From the NCBI RefSeq assembly GCF_023195515.1, contig NZ_JALPKR020000002.1:372001-436000 (forward strand): a stretch of 64,000 bases of DNA. The letters run 5' to 3'. The translations under genes were made by a program, and so were the position numbers. This document shows positions 31,824 through 40,834 of the stretch, in pieces. Numbering within the stretch: the first letter of the stretch is position 1; each line of letters starts with the position of its first letter. The DNA is from Variovorax sp. S12S4. Its GTDB lineage: Bacteria > Pseudomonadota > Gammaproteobacteria > Burkholderiales > Burkholderiaceae_C. The notes beneath the pieces were generated by a model that worked only from the letters and a program-made list of their open reading frames with translations, made no database searches and had not been told where the DNA came from.

Positions 31824-31852
31824 ACATACCGCAGCGCCCATATTGCGTATGT
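31824..31852. promoter_or_regulatory. inverted repeat upstream of xdhA, candidate operator
   Basis: ACATACCGCA (31824-31833) and TGCGTATGT (31844-31852) pair over nine bases with one bulged C and a 10-base spacer. It lies 67-95 bp upstream of xdhA, a usual place for a LysR activator site. The regulator is inferred to be one of the two LysR neighbours. Confidence 0.45.
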
Positions 31853-31950
31853 GGGGGCTGGTATGCAAGCTACGGGGAAACCCTTGAGCCAGTGAGCAAT
31901 TCCTGGGCCACATCGGGCGTCATCCGCCCCGGCGGATGCCGCTTTTTTCA

Positions 31951-32865
31951 TCAAGCGCCCTCCGAGAACAGTTCGGTGATCACCTGCCGCAGCCAGCGGT
32001 TGGCCGGATCGGCCTCGAAGCGCCTGCTCCAATGCAGCGACACGGTGAAGTCGCGCAGCGGAAAAGCGGGCTCCACGATGGCGTAGCCGCCCTCTTCTGC
32101 GAACCCGCGCGCGATGTTGCGCGGCATCACCACCGCAAGGTCGGTGGCGCGCACGATGGCGGGCAGCACCATGAAGTGCTCGGTGGTCAGCCGCACCCGC
32201 TCTTCCAGGTTGAGCAACTGCAATATGCGCAGCGTTTCCGCATGCGTGCGCACCGCCACGTATTCGAGCGTTTGCAGCGCCTCGATGAGGGCCTGGCTGT
32301 TGCGCCGGCCGCGCGCGAACGGATGGCCCTTGCGCAACAGCACGATGTAGCGGTCTTTCAGCAGGTGCTTGCGCTGCGTGTCGCGCACCTTGGGCAAAAA
32401 GCCGAAGGCAAAGTCGATGCGGCCGCTGTCGAGCGCGGGCGCTATGTCGGTCGGCAACAGCGGCAGGGTCTCGATGCGGACGCCGGGCGCCAGCTCGCCA
32501 AGCCGCGCCATGAGCGGAGGCAAGAAGCGGCCTTCGCCGATGTCGCTCATGTGAATGCGAAAGGTCTTGCGCGATGCCTGCGGCTCGAATCGACCGGGCT
32601 CCTGCAGCGCTTCTTCCAGCGTGTTGAGCGCGGCCTGCACCGCAACGGCCAGCCGGTCGGCGCGCGGCGTGGGCGCCACACCGCCGGGCGCACGCGTGAA
32701 GAGCGCGTCTTTCAGCAGCAGGCGCAGGCGGCCCAGGCCATGGCTGGCGGCGGGCTGCGTAAGGCCCAGCTCTTCGGCGGCGCGGCTCACGCTGCGTGCG
32801 CGATAGACCGCATCGAACAGTCGCAGCAGGTTGAGGTCTATCGTTTGTATATGCATGGTGTGCAT
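31951..32865 (-). CDS. LysR family transcriptional regulator
   Basis: A 304-residue NodD-branch LysR: QTIDLNLLRLFDAVYRARSVSRAAEELGL, TQPAASHGLGRLRLLLKDALFTR, ligand domain from FRIHMSDIGEGRFLPPLM. Two ATG codons nine bases apart (32865 and 32856) could start it and neither has a strong ribosome site; both sit inside an inverted repeat. It is divergent from the PQQ-type dehydrogenase gene (119-bp gap) and upstream of xdhA on the same strand, so either may be its target. Confidence 0.88.
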   Translation of the reverse strand: MHTMHIQTIDLNLLRLFDAVYRARSVSRAAEELGLTQPAASHGLGRLRLLLKDALFTRAPGGVAPTPRADRLAVAVQAALNTLEEALQEPGRFEPQASRKTFRIHMSDIGEGRFLPPLMARLGELAPGVRIETLPLLPTDIAPALDSGRIDFAFGFLPKVRDTQRKHLLKDRYIVLLRKGHPFARGRRNSQALIEALQTLEYVAVRTHAETLRILQLLNLEERVRLTTEHFMVLPAIVRATDLAVVMPRNIARGFAEEGGYAIVEPAFPLRDFTVSLHWSRRFEADPANRWLRQVITELFSEGA

Positions 32866-32867
32866 AT
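32849..32867. promoter_or_regulatory. inverted repeat over the lysR start codon
   Basis: ATATGCA (32849-32855) and TGCATAT (32861-32867) are perfect inverted copies around TGGTG. The repeat covers both possible start codons of the LysR gene and could be an autoregulatory site or an mRNA hairpin limiting translation. Confidence 0.4.
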
Positions 32868-32984
32868 TACTTAGCTCGAATATTTTATTGAAGACCCGGC
32901 GCAGGGCTCGCACACTGGCCGCCGTTGCCGATTGACCCAAGGTCGGCGAACACGAAGAGCCCACCCACGAGAAGGAGACAAGAC

Positions 32985-34184
32985 ATGGCCAGACTGCGTC
33001 CGCATGCGGCAATTGCCGCCCTGCTTTGCGTTGCCACCACTGCCGCATGGGCCCAGCAGCCGCCGGCCGAGGAGCCGGGCTGGGCCAAGGGGCGCCCCAA
33101 GACAGAGGCGGCCACGCGCATGGCGCCGGTTCCTTCCTTCCCTATTCCCACCGCGGCCGACCAGTTGCCCACCACCAAGTTCAAGCTGCCGCCGGGCTTC
33201 AAGGTGGAGACCTGGGCCTCGGGCGTGCTCGACGCGCGGTCGCTCCGCCAGGGCGACAAAGGCACGGTGTTCGTGAGCACGCTCTTCGTGGGCAACAAGG
33301 TCTATGCCATTGCCGAGAAGGGCGACCGCAAGCCCAAGACCATCGTCGACAAGACCGAGTTCGCCACCGGCATCGAATACCACAAGGGTGCGCTGTACCT
33401 TGCCACGCACAAGCAGATCGTTCGCTACGACAGCATCGAAGACAAGCTCGACAACCCCGGCACGCCGGTGGTGCTCAACGACAAGCTGCCCGGCGGGCAG
33501 GACCACAGCTGGCGCTACCTGCGGGTTCACAACGACAAGCTCTACTACGCCGTGGGCGCGCCCTGCAACATCTGCGACCCCGACGAGAAGCATGCGCGCA
33601 TCTTTCGCATGAACCTGGATGGAAGCGGCATCGAGACGGTGGCGCGCGGCGTGCGCAACACGGTGGGCTTCGACTTCGACCCGAAGACGGGCAACCTCTG
33701 GTTTACCGACAACGGGCGCGACTGGCTCAGCGAAGACCTGCCGAACGACGAACTGAACGTGGTGACCGCGCCCAACCAGCACTTCGGCTATCCGTATTGC
33801 CACCAGGGCAACATCGCCGACCCCGAGTTCGGCTGGGGCAAGAACTGCGGCGAGTTCACCAAGCCCGCGGCGCTGCTCGGCCCGCACGCGGCCGGCCTGG
33901 GCCTCACGTTCTATAACGGGAAGATGTTCCCGAGCAAGTACCGCGGCGCGATGTTCATCGCGCGCCATGGCCCATGGAACCGCACCACCAAGTACGCGGA
34001 CATTGCCGTGGCATGGCCGGACGGCAAGGGCGGCGCGAAGGTCGAGCCGTTCATGACGGGCTTCGTCGAGAACAACAACTATCTCGGGCGGCCGGTGGAC
34101 TTCCTGGTGCTGAAGGACGGCTCCATGCTCGTGAGCGACGACCACGCGGGCGCGATCTACCGCATCAGCTACGGCGGCCGATGA
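32985..34184 (+). CDS. PQQ-type (sorbosone/glucose-like) dehydrogenase
   Basis: A 399-residue periplasmic protein with signal peptide MARLRPHAAIAALLCVATTAAWAQ and a six-bladed propeller of the soluble PQQ-dependent sugar dehydrogenase type. Landmarks: KLPPGFKVETWASGV, GGQDHSWRYLRVHNDKLYYAVG, ICDPDEKHARIFRMNLDGSG, ARGVRNTVGFDFDPKTGNLWFTDNGRD, and SDDHAGAIYRISYGG at the end. The substrate is unknown; no PQQ synthesis genes are in the window. AAGGAG lies eight bases before the ATG. Its stop overlaps the start of the cytochrome gene, so the cytochrome is the likely electron acceptor. Divergent from a LysR gene. Confidence 0.85.
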   Translation: MARLRPHAAIAALLCVATTAAWAQQPPAEEPGWAKGRPKTEAATRMAPVPSFPIPTAADQLPTTKFKLPPGFKVETWASGVLDARSLRQGDKGTVFVSTLFVGNKVYAIAEKGDRKPKTIVDKTEFATGIEYHKGALYLATHKQIVRYDSIEDKLDNPGTPVVLNDKLPGGQDHSWRYLRVHNDKLYYAVGAPCNICDPDEKHARIFRMNLDGSGIETVARGVRNTVGFDFDPKTGNLWFTDNGRDWLSEDLPNDELNVVTAPNQHFGYPYCHQGNIADPEFGWGKNCGEFTKPAALLGPHAAGLGLTFYNGKMFPSKYRGAMFIARHGPWNRTTKYADIAVAWPDGKGGAKVEPFMTGFVENNNYLGRPVDFLVLKDGSMLVSDDHAGAIYRISYGGR

Positions 34185-34840
34185 GCAGGGGTTTCGTTCT
34201 TGCAGCTTTCATGCCGGCAGGCGTAGCCATGGCCATGATGCTCCTCGCTTCGGCAGCGCCTTCCGCCAGTGCGCAAGGCACGCAGGCTGCGCAGGGCAGC
34301 TATGCGCAGCGCTATGCGGCGGTGTGCGCCTCGTGCCACGGTGCCAACGGGCGCAGTGACATGGCGGGAACACCGGTGCTCGCGGGCCAGCATTCGTTCT
34401 ATGCCATCACGCAGCTGTTCCTGTTTCGTGAAGGCCGGCGCGACAACCCCGCGATGACGGCGGTGGCCAAGACCATGAAGGACGAGGACCTGCGTGGCTT
34501 CTCGGAGTTCATTGCCACGCTGCCGGCCGTGCCCGCACCGCCCCCGGCCGCGCCGCCCGATGCCGCCCGCATGGCGCGTGGGCAGGCGCTGGCGCAAACG
34601 CACCGCTGCGTGATCTGCCACGGCGCCGACCTGAGCGGCGGACAGCAGGTGCCGCGCATCGCACAGCAGCGCGAAGACTACCTGCAGATGACGCTGCACG
34701 GCTTTCGCACCGGCAAGCGGCCTGGCTACACGCAGGCGATGACCGAGGCCGTGAGCGGCATCCCGCCGGAGGACCTGGACACCCTTGCCTACTACGTGGC
34801 GCGCTTTCCCGGCACCGCCGCCAAGCCGCCCGGCAAGTAG
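34181..34840 (+). CDS. dihaem cytochrome c
   Basis: A 219-residue exported cytochrome. The signal peptide (about 1-32, ending ASAQG) is followed by two c-type haem domains with CASCHG at about 49-54 and CVICHG at about 146-151, like cytochrome c4 class proteins. A Pro/Ala linker (PAVPAPPPAAPPD) joins the domains. It starts with ATG overlapping the dehydrogenase stop (ATGA), so it is translated with it and probably takes its electrons to the respiratory chain in the periplasm. Confidence 0.9.
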   Translation: MSRGFVLAAFMPAGVAMAMMLLASAAPSASAQGTQAAQGSYAQRYAAVCASCHGANGRSDMAGTPVLAGQHSFYAITQLFLFREGRRDNPAMTAVAKTMKDEDLRGFSEFIATLPAVPAPPPAAPPDAARMARGQALAQTHRCVICHGADLSGGQQVPRIAQQREDYLQMTLHGFRTGKRPGYTQAMTEAVSGIPPEDLDTLAYYVARFPGTAAKPPGK

Positions 34841-34945
34841 CCACCGATACCGCAGCGCAACGCCGGCGAAAGCACGGCGCGGGAAACGCGCGCCTTTGCC
34901 CGCCAGCCATTCAACCACCACATCAACCCATCGGAGCCGAATCTC

Positions 34946-37105
34946 TTGGAAGTTTCATTCAGCAAGGAAGTGGAATCGCTGCGCCTGGGCGCCGGCGACA
35001 CGTTCCACGGCGAGGGCATTCTCGCGATCACCAAAGGCCTGCTGCAATCCGGCGTGGCCTACGTCGGGGGCTACCAGGGTGCGCCGGTCTCCCACCTGCT
35101 CGACGTGATGGTGCAGGCCAAGACATACATGGACGAACTGGGCGTGCACGTGGAGGCCTGCTCCAACGAGGCCTCCGCGGCCGCCATGCTCGGCGCTTCC
35201 ATCCACTACCCGCTGCGTGGCGCCGTGACGTGGAAGTCCATCGTCGGCACCAACGTGGCGGCCGATGCGCTCTCCAATCTCTCGTCGCCCGGCGTGACGG
35301 GCGGCGTGCTGGTGGTGGTGGGCGAGGACTACGGCGAAGGGGCGAGCGTGATCCAGGAGCGCACGCATGCCTACGCGCTCAAGTCGAGCATGTGCCTGCT
35401 CGATCCGCGGCCCGACCTCGGCCAGATGGTGCGCATGGTCGAGCACGGCTTCCGGCTCTCGGAGGCCTCGAACATGCCATGCCTCATGGAGCTGCGCATC
35501 CGCACCTGCCATGTGCGCGGCAGCTTCGAGTGCAAGGACAACATTGCGCCGGCCGTCTCTACCCGGGCGCTGATGACGGAACCCGCGGGCTTCGACTACA
35601 TGCGGCTCGCGCACCCGCCTGTCACCTTCCGCCACGAAAAGCTCAAGGGCGACGAGCGCATTCCGGCGGCGCGGCGCTACATCGTGGAGCACGGGCTCAA
35701 CGAACTCATTCCGGGTAGTCGCCACGCCGACCTGGGCATCGTGGTGCAGGGCGGGCTCTACAACGCGCTGATTCGCAGCCTGCAGCAGCAGGGCCTGGCC
35801 GATGCCTTCGGCGAGACGGACGTTCCGATTCTGGTGCTCAACGTGACCTGCCCGCTGGTGCCCGAGCAGGTGGCCGACTTCTGCGTGGGCAAGCGCGCGG
35901 TGCTGGTGGTGGAAGAAGGCCAGCCCGAATACATCGAGCAGGACATCGCCACGCTGCTGCGCCGGCGCGACATCCAGACGCCGCTGCACGGCAAGGACAT
36001 GCTGCCTTCGGCGGGTGAATACGGCGTAGAAGTGCTCGCGGGCGGCATCGGCACGTTCGCGGCCAAATACATCGGGCCGGGCGAAGCCTCTTCGTCCGCC
36101 GCGGCCTGGCTGGCCGGCAACCGCGAGAGGCGCGAGGCCGTGGCGCGCCAGCTCTCCGCACCGCTGCCCAACCGGCCGCCGAGCTTTTGCGTCGGCTGCC
36201 CCGAACGCCCGGTGTTCTCGGCCCTGAAGCTTGCGCAGCAACAGACGGGCCCCGTGCACATTGCGGCCGACATCGGCTGCCACGCCTTCGGCACTTTCGA
36301 GCCGTTTTCGATGGGGCATTCGATCCTGGGCTACGGCATGAGCCTGGCGAGCCGCGCGGGCGTGGCGCCGATGATGAACCGACGCACGCTGTCGATCATG
36401 GGCGACGGCGGCTTCTGGCACAACGGCCTGCTCACGGGCGTGCAGAGCGCGCTCTTCAACGACGACGACGCGGTGCTGCTGATCTTCAAGAACGGCTACA
36501 CCTCGGCCACGGGCACGCAGGACATCATCTCCACGCCCGACGACGAGATGAAGGAGCGCGCGGTCGACAAGCAGCAGAGCCTGGTCGACAAGAACCAGAC
36601 CATCGAAGCCACGCTGACGGGCCTGGGCGTGAAGTGGATGCGCACCGTCACCACCTACGACGTGGAGCGCATGCGCAAGACGCTGACCGAAGCGCTCACC
36701 AGCGACTTCAACGGCCTGAAGGTGGTGATTGCCGAAGGCGAGTGCCAGCTGGAGCGCCAGCGCCGCATCAAGCCGTGGATTGCAAGCCTGCTCAAGAAAG
36801 GCGAGCGCGTGGTGCGCGTGAAATACGGCGTCGACGAAGACGTGTGCAACGGCGACCACGCGTGCATCCGCCTGTCGGGTTGCCCCACCCTCACGCTGAA
36901 GGACAACCCCGATCCGCTCAAGGTCGACCCGGTTGCCACCGTGATCGACGGCTGCGTGGGCTGCGGCCTGTGCGGCGAGAACGCGCACGCGGCCACGCTG
37001 TGCCCGAGCTTTTATCGCGCCGAGGTGGTGCAGAACCCGAAATGGCACGAACGCCTGCTGCACTCGCTGCGCGGGGCCGTGGTGCGCGCCCTTCAACCCG
37101 CATGA
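34946..37105 (+). CDS. iorA: indolepyruvate ferredoxin oxidoreductase alpha-like subunit
   Basis: A 719-residue thiamine-diphosphate enzyme that oxidatively decarboxylates aryl- or 2-oxo-acids to acyl-CoA. The first half is the pyrimidine-binding side (GEGILAITKGLLQSGVAYVGGYQGAPVSHLLD; MELRIRTCHVRGSF). The centre holds CVGCPERPVF and DIGCHAFGTFEPF, and the thiamine site is in SIMGDGGFWHNGLL. The C-terminus is a ferredoxin domain with spaced Cys (VCNGDHACIRLSGCP; DGCVGCGLCGENA). The start is TTG at 34946 with CGGAG upstream; no in-frame ATG gives a better N-terminus. Four-base overlap with the partner gene. Such enzymes are found in aerobic betaproteobacteria, where the physiological acid is not settled. 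Confidence 0.88.
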   Translation: MEVSFSKEVESLRLGAGDTFHGEGILAITKGLLQSGVAYVGGYQGAPVSHLLDVMVQAKTYMDELGVHVEACSNEASAAAMLGASIHYPLRGAVTWKSIVGTNVAADALSNLSSPGVTGGVLVVVGEDYGEGASVIQERTHAYALKSSMCLLDPRPDLGQMVRMVEHGFRLSEASNMPCLMELRIRTCHVRGSFECKDNIAPAVSTRALMTEPAGFDYMRLAHPPVTFRHEKLKGDERIPAARRYIVEHGLNELIPGSRHADLGIVVQGGLYNALIRSLQQQGLADAFGETDVPILVLNVTCPLVPEQVADFCVGKRAVLVVEEGQPEYIEQDIATLLRRRDIQTPLHGKDMLPSAGEYGVEVLAGGIGTFAAKYIGPGEASSSAAAWLAGNRERREAVARQLSAPLPNRPPSFCVGCPERPVFSALKLAQQQTGPVHIAADIGCHAFGTFEPFSMGHSILGYGMSLASRAGVAPMMNRRTLSIMGDGGFWHNGLLTGVQSALFNDDDAVLLIFKNGYTSATGTQDIISTPDDEMKERAVDKQQSLVDKNQTIEATLTGLGVKWMRTVTTYDVERMRKTLTEALTSDFNGLKVVIAEGECQLERQRRIKPWIASLLKKGERVVRVKYGVDEDVCNGDHACIRLSGCPTLTLKDNPDPLKVDPVATVIDGCVGCGLCGENAHAATLCPSFYRAEVVQNPKWHERLLHSLRGAVVRALQPA

Positions 37106-38730
37106 GTCACGCCATGGAACAGAACCGACCCATCACCCTTCTCGTCTGCGCCCTGGGCGGCGAAGGCGGCGGCGTGCTTACCGAGTGGCTGGTCGACATT
37201 GCCCGCCACGCCGGCTATGCCGCGCAGAGCACGTCGATTCCCGGCGTGGCGCAGCGCACCGGCGCCACCACCTACTACATCGAAGTGTTTCCGGTGCCGC
37301 TCGCGCAGCTCGCCGGCAGGCGGCCGGTGTTCAGCCTGAGCCCGGTGCCGGGCGCGCTCGACGCCATCGTCTCTTCGGAACTGCTCGAGACCGCGCGGCA
37401 GATCGGCAACGGCATGAGCGCACCGCTGCGCACGCTGGTCATCAGCTCTTCGGCGCGCATCTTCACCACGGCCGAACGCATGCAGCCCGGCGACGGCCGC
37501 GCCGATGCGCAGCACCTGCTCGACGTGGTCAAGGCCTTCAGCCGCGAGCACCATGTGTTCGACATGAACGCCGTGGCGCGCGAGGCCGGCACGGTGGTCA
37601 GCGCCGTGATGCTCGGCGCCATTGCGGGCAGCGGCCTTTTCCCCTTTCCGCGCGCGGCCTACGAGCACGTGGTGCGCGGCGGCGACACCAGCGCGCCCGA
37701 AAAGCTGAACAAGATGGCCGCGGCCAGCCTGCGCGGCTTTGCCGCCGCCTTCGATGCGGTAAGCGCGCCGCGCGCGCAGGCCGCCTTCGTGAGCAGCATC
37801 ATGGCGGGCGACACGGCCGACGCACCGCCACCGGCGCGCGCGCTGCCCGACGACGTGGCGCGGCGCTTTCCACCGGCGGTGCACGACATGCTCGCGCTCG
37901 GCCATGCGCGCGTGCTCGACTACCAGGACGCTGACTACGCCAAGCTCTATGCCGCGCGGCTGGCCAGGGTGCTCGATGCCGAGCGTGCCGCCGACCCGGC
38001 CGGTGCGCAGGGCTTTGCCATCACCCGTGAGGCCGCGCGCTGGCTCGCACTGTGGATGGCCTTCGACGACATCGTTCGCGTGGCCGCGCTCAAGGGCCGA
38101 GCAAGCCGTGCGCAGCGCGTGCGGCAGGAAGTGCGTGCCTCCGATGAAGACATCGTGAAGGTCTACGACCACTTCAAGCCCGGCGCGCCCGAGTTCGCCG
38201 CGCTGCTGCCGCCCGGCCTTTCGCGCCGCGTGACCACATGGGACCGCACCCGCCAGGCGCGCGGCCGGGAGCCCTGGGCCCTGCCGCTCAAGGTGGGCAG
38301 CCACTCGGTGCTCGGCATGGCGTCGCTGCGCCTTCTGTCTTCGCTCAAATGGCTGCGCCGGCGCGGCCAGCGCTTTTCCGAAGAACAAGCCTTGATCGAA
38401 CGTTGGCTCGCGGCCGTGGAAAGCGGCACACGTGAAACCTGGTCACTGGGCCGCGAAGTCGCACTGTGCGGACGGCTCATCAAGGGCTATGGCAGCACCA
38501 ATGAACGCGGCAAGCACAACCTGCTGCACGTGATCGACGAGCTCGCGGGCCGTACGGCCTTGCCTGCAACGAAGCGCGCAGAGGCGGTTTCTGCGGCGCG
38601 CGAGGCGGCCCTGGCGGACGAAGGCGGCAAGGCGCTCGACGCCGCGCTGTTGCGCCACGGCGCGGCACCCCGGCCATTGCAGGCGCAGCCAATCCGCTGG
38701 ATGAAGCGGCCGCCTTCCACCACTGCCTGA
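37102..38730 (+). CDS. indolepyruvate oxidoreductase beta-like subunit with long C-terminal extension
   Basis: A 542-residue partner of the preceding enzyme. Residues about 10-195 form the oxidoreductase gamma domain (ITLLVCALGGEGGGVLTEWL; STSIPGVAQRTGATTYYIEVF; NAVAREAGTVVSAVMLGAIAGSGLFPFP). The remaining 340 residues are a helical extension usually listed as DUF6537, with VYDHFKPGAPEFAALLPP and GHARVLDYQDADYAKLY; its role is not known. It is two to three times longer than classical IorB. The start ATG overlaps the iorA stop (ATGA). Confidence 0.85.
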   Translation: MSHAMEQNRPITLLVCALGGEGGGVLTEWLVDIARHAGYAAQSTSIPGVAQRTGATTYYIEVFPVPLAQLAGRRPVFSLSPVPGALDAIVSSELLETARQIGNGMSAPLRTLVISSSARIFTTAERMQPGDGRADAQHLLDVVKAFSREHHVFDMNAVAREAGTVVSAVMLGAIAGSGLFPFPRAAYEHVVRGGDTSAPEKLNKMAAASLRGFAAAFDAVSAPRAQAAFVSSIMAGDTADAPPPARALPDDVARRFPPAVHDMLALGHARVLDYQDADYAKLYAARLARVLDAERAADPAGAQGFAITREAARWLALWMAFDDIVRVAALKGRASRAQRVRQEVRASDEDIVKVYDHFKPGAPEFAALLPPGLSRRVTTWDRTRQARGREPWALPLKVGSHSVLGMASLRLLSSLKWLRRRGQRFSEEQALIERWLAAVESGTRETWSLGREVALCGRLIKGYGSTNERGKHNLLHVIDELAGRTALPATKRAEAVSAAREAALADEGGKALDAALLRHGAAPRPLQAQPIRWMKRPPSTTA

Positions 38731-38765
38731 TGCAGATTTCATAACAACCAAGGAGACACAACACC

Positions 38766-39767
38766 ATGCCCCAACCCACCCTTCCCTGGCGACGCCGCCT
38801 TGTTTTGACCGCCGCCTGCGCGCTCTTGGCCTGCACGCATGCGCAGACGCATGCTCAGGCGCAGTCCGGCGCATGGCCCGCCAAGCCGATCAAGGTGGTC
38901 GTCAACTTTCCGCCGGGCGGCGCCGCGGACCAGATCGCGCGTGCGGTCTCGCAGCCGCTGCAGGAATCGCTCAAGCAACCCGTGGTCATCGAGAACCGTG
39001 CGGGTGCCAACGGCAACGTCGGCGGTGAGTCGGTGGCGCGCGCGCCCGCCGACGGCTACACGCTGCTCATGAGTTCAGGCGGCATGGTGTCGGTAAACCC
39101 GCACCTGTATTCGCGAATGAGCTTCGACCCGGCCAAGGACCTGGTGCCGGTGGCAGCGGCCGCGCGCGTGCTGGTCTTTCTGGTGGCCAAGCCTTCGCTG
39201 CCGCCCACCAACGTGCGCGAATTCATCTCGTACCTCAAGGCCAACCCGGGCAAGCTCTCGTACGGCTCGCCGGGCAACGGCAGCTCGCCGCACCTGGCGG
39301 GCGAAATGTTCAAGAGCCAAGCCGGCGTCTTCGCGCTGCATGTGCCCTACCGCGGCGCCGCCCCTGCGCTGCAGGACCTGCTCGCGGGCCAGATCGACTA
39401 TGCGTTCGATCCTGGCATCGGCCTGCAGCAGGTGCGCGCCGGCAAGCTGCGGCTGCTGGCGGTGGGCAGCCCGCACCGTTCGCCGCAGTTTCCTGATGTG
39501 CCCACGCTCGACGAGGCCGGACTGCGTGGCTTCGATGCCGACACGGTGTTCGGCTTCTATGCGCCCGCGGGCACGCCGCCCGAAGTGGTGGCGCAGCTCA
39601 ATACGCAGATCAACCGCGCGCTTGCGCTGCCGGCCGTGAAGGAGCGCATTGCCGCGCTGGGCGGCGAAGCGTTGCCGGGCTCGCCGGCCGATTTCCAGCA
39701 ACGCGCCGCGGCCGATTCGCAGCGCTTCGGGGCGCTGATCCGCGAACGGAAAATCGTTGCCGACTGA
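38766..39767 (+). CDS. Bug family tripartite tricarboxylate transporter substrate-binding protein
   Basis: A 333-residue periplasmic receptor of the Bug (BctC/TctC) family. The signal peptide contains a possible lipobox LLAC at 20-23; the usual Bug signal would be cut near AQA. Landmarks: WPAKPIKVVVNFPPGGAADQIARAV, VIENRAGANGNVGGESVARAPADGYTLL, and VPTLDEAGLRGFDADTVFGFYAPAGTPPEVV. These receptors bind carboxylates; no TctA/TctB membrane genes are here, which is common for Bug proteins in Burkholderiales. AAGGAG precedes the ATG. It follows the oxo-acid oxidoreductase genes by 35 bp and may import their substrate. Confidence 0.93.
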   Translation: MPQPTLPWRRRLVLTAACALLACTHAQTHAQAQSGAWPAKPIKVVVNFPPGGAADQIARAVSQPLQESLKQPVVIENRAGANGNVGGESVARAPADGYTLLMSSGGMVSVNPHLYSRMSFDPAKDLVPVAAAARVLVFLVAKPSLPPTNVREFISYLKANPGKLSYGSPGNGSSPHLAGEMFKSQAGVFALHVPYRGAAPALQDLLAGQIDYAFDPGIGLQQVRAGKLRLLAVGSPHRSPQFPDVPTLDEAGLRGFDADTVFGFYAPAGTPPEVVAQLNTQINRALALPAVKERIAALGGEALPGSPADFQQRAAADSQRFGALIRERKIVAD

Positions 39768-39786
39768 GCACCGCGACAATGAACAG

Positions 39787-40206
39787 ATGAGCAGCAGCAA
39801 AGAAATCACCTACACCGCGCGCGTCGAGTTCGGCGACTGCGATCCGGCCGGCATCGTCTGGTTTCCCAACTTCTTCCGCTGGATCGATGCGGCTTCGCGC
39901 CACTTCTTTGCGGAATGCGGCGTACCGCGCTGGGAAGAAACCACCAAGACGCTCGGTGTGATCGGCACCCCACTGGTCGACACGCACACGCGCTTCGTCA
40001 AGGCGGCGAGCTACGGCGACACGCTGCACATTGCGGTGCGCATTGCCGAGTGGCGCGACAAGAGCTTTGTGCAGACCTACCGCGTGACGCGTGGCGACGA
40101 GCTGATTCTCGAGTGCGAGGAAGTGCGCATCTTTGCGGCCCGGCGCGAAGGCGGCGGTATCCGCGCGGTGCCGATTCCGCCGGAAATTCGTTCGCTGTGC
40201 GAATAG
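39787..40206 (+). CDS. acyl-CoA thioesterase (4-hydroxybenzoyl-CoA type)
   Basis: A 139-residue hot-dog fold thioesterase. The catalytic region reads VEFGDCDPAGIVWFPNFFRWID at about 11-32, where the Asp in DCDPAG is the family nucleophile or base. It hydrolyses an aromatic or short acyl-CoA in the cytosol. The ATG at 39787 gives the standard length. It follows the Bug receptor by 19 bp, so together with the IorAB-like pair it may complete a route from 2-oxo acid to acyl-CoA to free acid; this linkage is inference. Confidence 0.88.
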   Translation: MSSSKEITYTARVEFGDCDPAGIVWFPNFFRWIDAASRHFFAECGVPRWEETTKTLGVIGTPLVDTHTRFVKAASYGDTLHIAVRIAEWRDKSFVQTYRVTRGDELILECEEVRIFAARREGGGIRAVPIPPEIRSLCE

Positions 40207-40263
40207 GAAGCCCGCGCTCGCTTGCCCTTATCGTGCTTACTCGCTCTTACTTAGAATGGCCTG

Positions 40264-40476
40264 ATGAACCGGCACCTCCTTTTTCCGCTCGCCTTGCTTG
40301 TTGTTACCGGCTGCTCCTCGCCTCCCAACGAGGTGACGCCGTTTCGCGACGGCGCGCTGCGTGCCCCTACCTACGTGCAGGCCTCCGACTACTGCAGCGC
40401 ACGGAATGCAACGCCCAAGTGGCTCGGCAGGGCGCCGGCCGAGTCGGGCGTGCTGTTTCAGTGCATCGCCAACTGA
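40264..40476 (+). CDS. small lipoprotein, unknown function
   Basis: A 70-residue protein with a lipoprotein signal: MNRHLLFPLALLVVTGC with Cys 17 in a VTGC lipobox, followed by SSPPNE. The mature part is about 54 residues with two further Cys (YCSARN and FQCIAN) that could form a disulphide in the periplasm. I do not recognise a family. It stands alone between the thioesterase gene and the mgtA leader region. Confidence 0.65.
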   Translation: MNRHLLFPLALLVVTGCSSPPNEVTPFRDGALRAPTYVQASDYCSARNATPKWLGRAPAESGVLFQCIAN

Positions 40477-40834
40477 AGCCAGCAGGCCGCTCCCGCACCT
40501 TCGGAGCCACCGCGCTGGCAGCGCGGAATATGCCGCCAAGGGTTGACGCACCTCATGACGCAGTGCAACAATCGCAAGATCTTCACTTCGGAGCCTCGTG
40601 CGTGGACAGTGCCAGTTGGATCAGTGACAAGACGCGTGCCTCGGCAGGCGTGACACATACGGCCCTCTAGCGCAGGCTCTCTTGCGCTGCGGCCGCCGTG
40701 CACGCAGCGTGACCCGTTCGCCCATCAGGCCAGCGGTTCTCCCCTTCCGAATCCCGCCGTTCTGCGTCACTGACTTTTTCAGTCAGCTTGCGTGCGTCCG
40801 TGCGCGAGGCCCTTCACCGCGAAGGAGCCTTGCC
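40477..40834. other. non-coding stretch upstream of the mgtA leader reading frames
   Basis: About 358 bp with no convincing gene. It holds two short hairpins: AGCGCA/TGCGCT with an 8-base loop (40669-40688, by position 40669 to 40688 the stem is not followed by T) and CTGACT-TTTTC-AGTCAG (40770-40786). It could carry the promoter and a long 5' leader of the small frame at 40835 and of mgtA. I see no known riboswitch. Confidence 0.35.

Noticed and set aside
34955..37096. A 713-codon minus-strand frame opposite iorA
   Set aside because: His/Arg/Ala-rich low-complexity product with no family features; shadow of the iorA codon pattern.
40477..40834. Riboswitch upstream of the mgtA leader
   Set aside because: I looked for Mg2+ (M-box) and Mn2+ (yybP-ykoY) patterns and saw no conserved core, only two small hairpins.
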